Source: Planctomycetota bacterium
Lineage (GTDB): Bacteria; Planctomycetota; Phycisphaerae; WQYP01
Reading direction: 5' to 3'
Length of the DNA: 7,935 nt
Assembly: GCA_021818565.1 (NCBI GenBank)
Contig: JAKATV010000219.1
Location: 1-7,935, forward strand
Numbering within the stretch: the first letter of the stretch is position 1; each line of letters starts with the position of its first letter. This document shows positions 5,835 to 7,935 of this stretch, one piece after another. Under the pieces are notes generated by a model. It ran no database searches. It was not told the DNA's origin and worked only from the letters and a program-made list of their open reading frames with translations. The translations under genes and the position numbers were made by a program.

Positions 5835-6311
5835 TTAAAATTTGAGCACGGCCGGCCGTTGGGCCGCGTGCGGATGCTTATCATCCTTAAAGCATTTGAG
5901 CTTGGTGAACATTTTTACGCCCATGGTGGTCTTGGGCATCATGCGGCGCACCGCCAATTCAAACACCGTTTCGGGGTGCCGATTCTGCAAATCCCGCAGG
6001 GGCTTTACTTTGTGGCCGCCGGGATAATACGTGTAATAATCATATTCGCGTTGATCCAGCTTGCGGCCTGTCACTTTAATTTTGCTGGTGTTGATGACAA
6101 TAATGTAATCGCCGACATCCACGGTGGGCGTGTAGGTGGCTTTATGTTTCCCCATGAGATGGGTGGCAACTTTGCTGGCCAGGCGGCCAAGGGTTTGATC
6201 GGAGGCATCTACAATATACCAGCGATTATCCGTGTGTCCGACACGGGCCAAGGTGGTACGCCCCGCCGACTTGGCGATGCGATGACGGGTTGGATTGGCT
6301 GTTGCTGTCAT
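5835..6311 (-). CDS. rplM: 50S ribosomal protein L13
   Basis: The 158-residue protein is large-subunit protein L13 (uL13), an early assembly protein. Signatures include WYIVDASDQTLGRLAS (31-46), HLMGKHKATYTP (51-62), GDYIIVINTSKIKVTG (67-82), YPGG (96-99) and VRRMMPKTTMG (121-131). It exceeds the 142-residue E. coli protein by a 16-residue lead of basic and polar residues. The ATG at 6311 has only weak Shine-Dalgarno text (GAG in TTGAGTAGATT), and GAGTAG occurs twice in the leader. It is the first gene of the rplM-rpsI-glycosyltransferase run and has a strong promoter about 100 bp upstream. In E. coli L13 represses its own operon through the leader; whether that applies here is not visible. 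Confidence 0.97.
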   Translation of the reverse strand: MTATANPTRHRIAKSAGRTTLARVGHTDNRWYIVDASDQTLGRLASKVATHLMGKHKATYTPTVDVGDYIIVINTSKIKVTGRKLDQREYDYYTYYPGGHKVKPLRDLQNRHPETVFELAVRRMMPKTTMGVKMFTKLKCFKDDKHPHAAQRPAVLKF

Positions 6312-6395
6312 AATCTACTCAATCTAGTAAATACTACTCATCAGTGGGTGACGCCTGGGATTCTTACACTTAGACCCCGGGTTTCCGCCATGCCC

Positions 6396-6420
6396 GAAAA
6401 CTACAAATTGTAAAGTTTTC
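6396..6420. promoter_or_regulatory. Dyad overlapping the rplM -10 element
   Basis: GAAAACT (6396-6402) is mirrored by AGTTTTC (6414-6420). With one bulged base the symmetry extends inward through TACAA (6402-6406) and TTGTA (6408-6412). The dyad covers the whole -10 hexamer and the likely start region, a usual place for a repressor operator. AT-rich promoter DNA can give such symmetry by chance, and no regulator is identified. Confidence 0.35.
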
Positions 6421-6434
6421 ACGAAATATGTCAA
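6407..6434 (-). promoter_or_regulatory. Sigma-70-type promoter of the rplM operon
   Basis: On the minus strand TTGACA (6434-6429, perfect consensus) is followed after 16 bases by TACAAT (6412-6407, five of six matches to TATAAT). Transcription would start near 6400, giving a leader of about 88 bases before the rplM ATG. It is the best promoter match noted in the window and suits strong ribosomal-protein expression. Confidence 0.75.
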
Positions 6435-6524
6435 TGCCCCGAAGATAAGCGCGAAGGTTAGGGAGTGGTAACGTTTCCGGGCAAGCCTAAAAACTCCGCA
6501 AAATATGGCAAATCACGGCCAGGA

Positions 6525-6572
6525 GCCTGTCCGAGTAATGGCCGGGTTGCGACGGCCATTACTTGGACAGGC
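6525..6572. repeat. 20-bp near-perfect inverted repeat (long hairpin)
   Basis: GCCTGTCCGAGTAATGGCCG (6525-6544) pairs with its reverse complement at 6553-6572 with a single difference (a G-T pair), around the eight-base loop GGTTGCGA. It lies 82 bp downstream of the pgm stop on the minus strand, before the rplM promoter. No T-run follows on either strand, so it is not a classic intrinsic terminator. The length and fidelity of the arms suggest a dispersed palindromic repeat or small mobile-element relic that may also insulate pgm from rplM. Confidence 0.75.
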
Positions 6573-6586
6573 CCCCAAAGCCGCCC

Positions 6587-6627
6587 GGAAAATTGCCACG
6601 CCCGAAGGTTGGGCTTTGCGATTTTCC
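6587..6627. terminator. Imperfect hairpin after pgm, possible terminator
   Basis: The 17-base arms 6587-6603 (beginning GGAAAATTGC) and 6611-6627 (ending GCGATTTTCC) match at 14 of 17 positions around the loop GAAGGTT. On the minus strand the GCCC/GGGC core is followed, after GTGGC, by AATTTT within the outer stem, giving an A-stem-T appearance. It begins 27 bases after the pgm stop and is the best-placed candidate pgm terminator, but its T-run is short. Confidence 0.45.
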
Positions 6628-6653
6628 CCCTCTGCGGCATGCGGTCGCCGGTT

Positions 6654-7935
6654 TTATTTTGTGGCGGCACGCAGGGCGGAACTGACAATATCTTGGGCTT
6701 CAGCAATGATGCGCTGCAAATGGGCGGGACCTTGAAAACTTTCAGCGTAAATTTTGTAAATAGCCTCGGTGCCGGACGGGCGTGCCGCAAACCAACCATT
6801 TTCCGCCATGACTTTCAACCCACCTATCGGTTTGCCGTTGCCTGGGGCGCTGGTGATTGAGGCCTGTATTTTTTCCCCAGCCAGCGTTGTGGCGGCGACC
6901 GAATCAGGCGAAAGCCTAGACAAGGCGGATTTTTCCGCAGCGGTGGCGGGGGCCTCGGTGCGTTGATAGGCGGGAGCGCCAAATTCGCGCGTTAACTGTT
7001 GATATAATTCACCAGGATCGCGGCCGGTGGCGGCGGTGATTTCCGCGGCAAGCAGCCCCAGGATTATGCCATCTTTATCGGTAGTCCATACCCTGCCGTT
7101 TTTGCGCAGGAATGAAGCGCCCGCGCTTTCTTCGCCGACGAATCCCAATTGCCCCGTAACCAATCCATCAACAAACCATTTGAAACCGACCGGCACTTCA
7201 TAAAGCCGGCGGCCAAGTTTGCCGCTGACGCGATCAATCATGGAACTGCTGACCAGAGTTTTACCTACCGCCGCCGATTTGCGCCAGTGCGGACGGTGCT
7301 GAAAGAGATAAAATATCGCGGCGGAGAGATAATGATTTGGCGGCAGCAATCCAGCGCTGGGGGCAACAATGCCGTGCCGATCATGATCGGTATCACAGGC
7401 AAAGGCGATGTCGAAGCGATTTTTTAACTTGATCAAACTTCGCATGGCGTAGGGTGAAGACGGGTCCATGCGAATTTGGCCGTCCCAGTCCACGGACATA
7501 AAACGGAATGTCGGATCCACCTGTTGATTCACCACGGTAAGGTTCAGGCCGTAGTGCTCGGCAATGGGTTGCCAGTAATGCACGCCGGCCCCGCCCAGCG
7601 GATCCACCCCCAAGGTGATCCCGGAATCGCGGATGATTTGCATGTCCACGACGTTGCCCAGGTCGGCCACATACGCACGAATGTAATCGTGTTGATGCGT
7701 GGTACCCGATGCCAGTGCCCGCTCCAGCGGGATTCGCTTAATTCCGCGCAATCGTGATTTCAAGAACATATTGGCCCTGGCTTCAATCCAGGAGGTGGCG
7801 GTGGTGTCCGCCGGGCCGCCGGTGGGCGGATTGTATTTAATTCCCCCATCATGCGGTGGATTATGAGAAGGTGTAATGATCATGCCGTCAGCCAGGCCGG
7901 TTTTACGCTTGCGATTGTAGGTGATAATGGCATGG
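6654..7935 (-). CDS. pgm: Phosphoglucomutase, alpha-D-glucose-phosphate-specific (5' end outside window)
   Basis: The enzyme interconverts glucose-1-phosphate and glucose-6-phosphate in the cytoplasm, linking glycolysis with nucleotide-sugar, glycogen and envelope synthesis. The frame stays open to the window edge: codons upstream of the Met at 7883 read HAIITYNRKRKTGLADG and continue the family alignment, so 426 C-terminal residues are present and roughly the first 120 are missing (E. coli Pgm has 546). Counting from the first complete codon, the phosphoserine loop TPSHNPP is at 21-27 (Ser23), the metal loop DTDHD at about 181-185, the sugar-binding GEESAGASF lies centrally, and the phosphate-binding RPSGTEAIYKIY is near the end. 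Similarity to E. coli-type Pgm is strong throughout, with no frameshift seen. Two hairpins follow its stop before the rplM promoter, so it is probably transcribed separately. Confidence 0.95.
   Translation of the reverse strand, partial: HAIITYNRKRKTGLADGMIITPSHNPPHDGGIKYNPPTGGPADTTATSWIEARANMFLKSRLRGIKRIPLERALASGTTHQHDYIRAYVADLGNVVDMQIIRDSGITLGVDPLGGAGVHYWQPIAEHYGLNLTVVNQQVDPTFRFMSVDWDGQIRMDPSSPYAMRSLIKLKNRFDIAFACDTDHDRHGIVAPSAGLLPPNHYLSAAIFYLFQHRPHWRKSAAVGKTLVSSSMIDRVSGKLGRRLYEVPVGFKWFVDGLVTGQLGFVGEESAGASFLRKNGRVWTTDKDGIILGLLAAEITAATGRDPGELYQQLTREFGAPAYQRTEAPATAAEKSALSRLSPDSVAATTLAGEKIQASITSAPGNGKPIGGLKVMAENGWFAARPSGTEAIYKIYAESFQGPAHLQRIIAEAQDIVSSALRAATK

Larger units (their letters stand above)
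6312..6653. other. 342-bp spacer between pgm and rplM
   Basis: No gene is supported. In minus-strand order it contains an imperfect hairpin (6627-6587), a 20-bp-arm hairpin (6572-6525), the rplM promoter (6434-6407) with an overlapping dyad, and a leader of about 88 bases. A 131-residue plus-strand frame beginning in the spacer at 6465 runs into pgm antisense and has no recognisable protein features. The layout reads as a transcriptional boundary followed by an operon promoter. Confidence 0.6.

Noticed and set aside
5769..6413. 214-codon open frame on the plus strand
   Set aside because: It lies entirely antisense to rplM, a clear ribosomal protein gene, and its translation has no recognisable domain.
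7881..7883. Met codon at 7883 as the pgm start
   Set aside because: The frame is open to the window edge and the upstream codons continue the family sequence just before the phosphoserine loop, so the true start lies outside the window.

Overview
The window (about 7.9 kb, fairly GC-rich coding DNA with AT-richer spacers) looks like an ordinary chromosomal stretch from a Gram-negative environmental bacterium. A secreted subtilase-like protein ending in a PEP-CTERM-type tail (VPEP, hydrophobic stretch, KRKS), extended N-termini on S9 and L13, and 7-bp tandem repeats in spacers fit a member of the Planctomycetota (Phycisphaerae-like) or a related PVC-group lineage. This is an inference from gene style, not a search result.

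Layout: 1-230 is an AT-rich upstream spacer with three TTCTAAC heptamers. On the plus strand, 231-1550 is proA (gamma-glutamyl phosphate reductase, proline synthesis). A 614-bp spacer (1551-2164) holds further heptamer arrays, an 11-bp inverted repeat, a candidate promoter and a leader hairpin. It leads into 2165-3820, a secreted S8 peptidase-like protein with an altered active site and a PEP-CTERM tail. A 77-bp convergent spacer with two hairpins separates it from the minus-strand genes.

On the minus strand, in transcription order: the 3' part of a phosphoglucomutase gene (6654 to the window edge, 5' end missing); a 342-bp spacer with two hairpins, one with 20-bp arms, then a near-consensus sigma-70-type promoter; rplM (L13), rpsI (S9), and a gene for a glycosyltransferase-2/SAM-methyltransferase fusion whose predicted start overlaps the rpsI 3' end. 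The last three probably form one operon, so a surface-glycan or lipid-linked-sugar enzyme would ride behind two ribosomal-protein genes. Phosphoglucomutase supplies glucose-1-phosphate, and its proximity to the glycosyltransferase may be coincidental.

I found no RNA gene, CRISPR array, transposase, prophage gene or recognisable defence system. The points most worth a second look are the divergent subtilase (Glu at the Asp position, Asp at the oxyanion Asn position, very short loop before the Ser), the heptamer arrays bracketing proA, the long hairpin at 6525-6572, the REP-like palindrome at 3876-3894, and a dyad covering the -10 of the rplM promoter.
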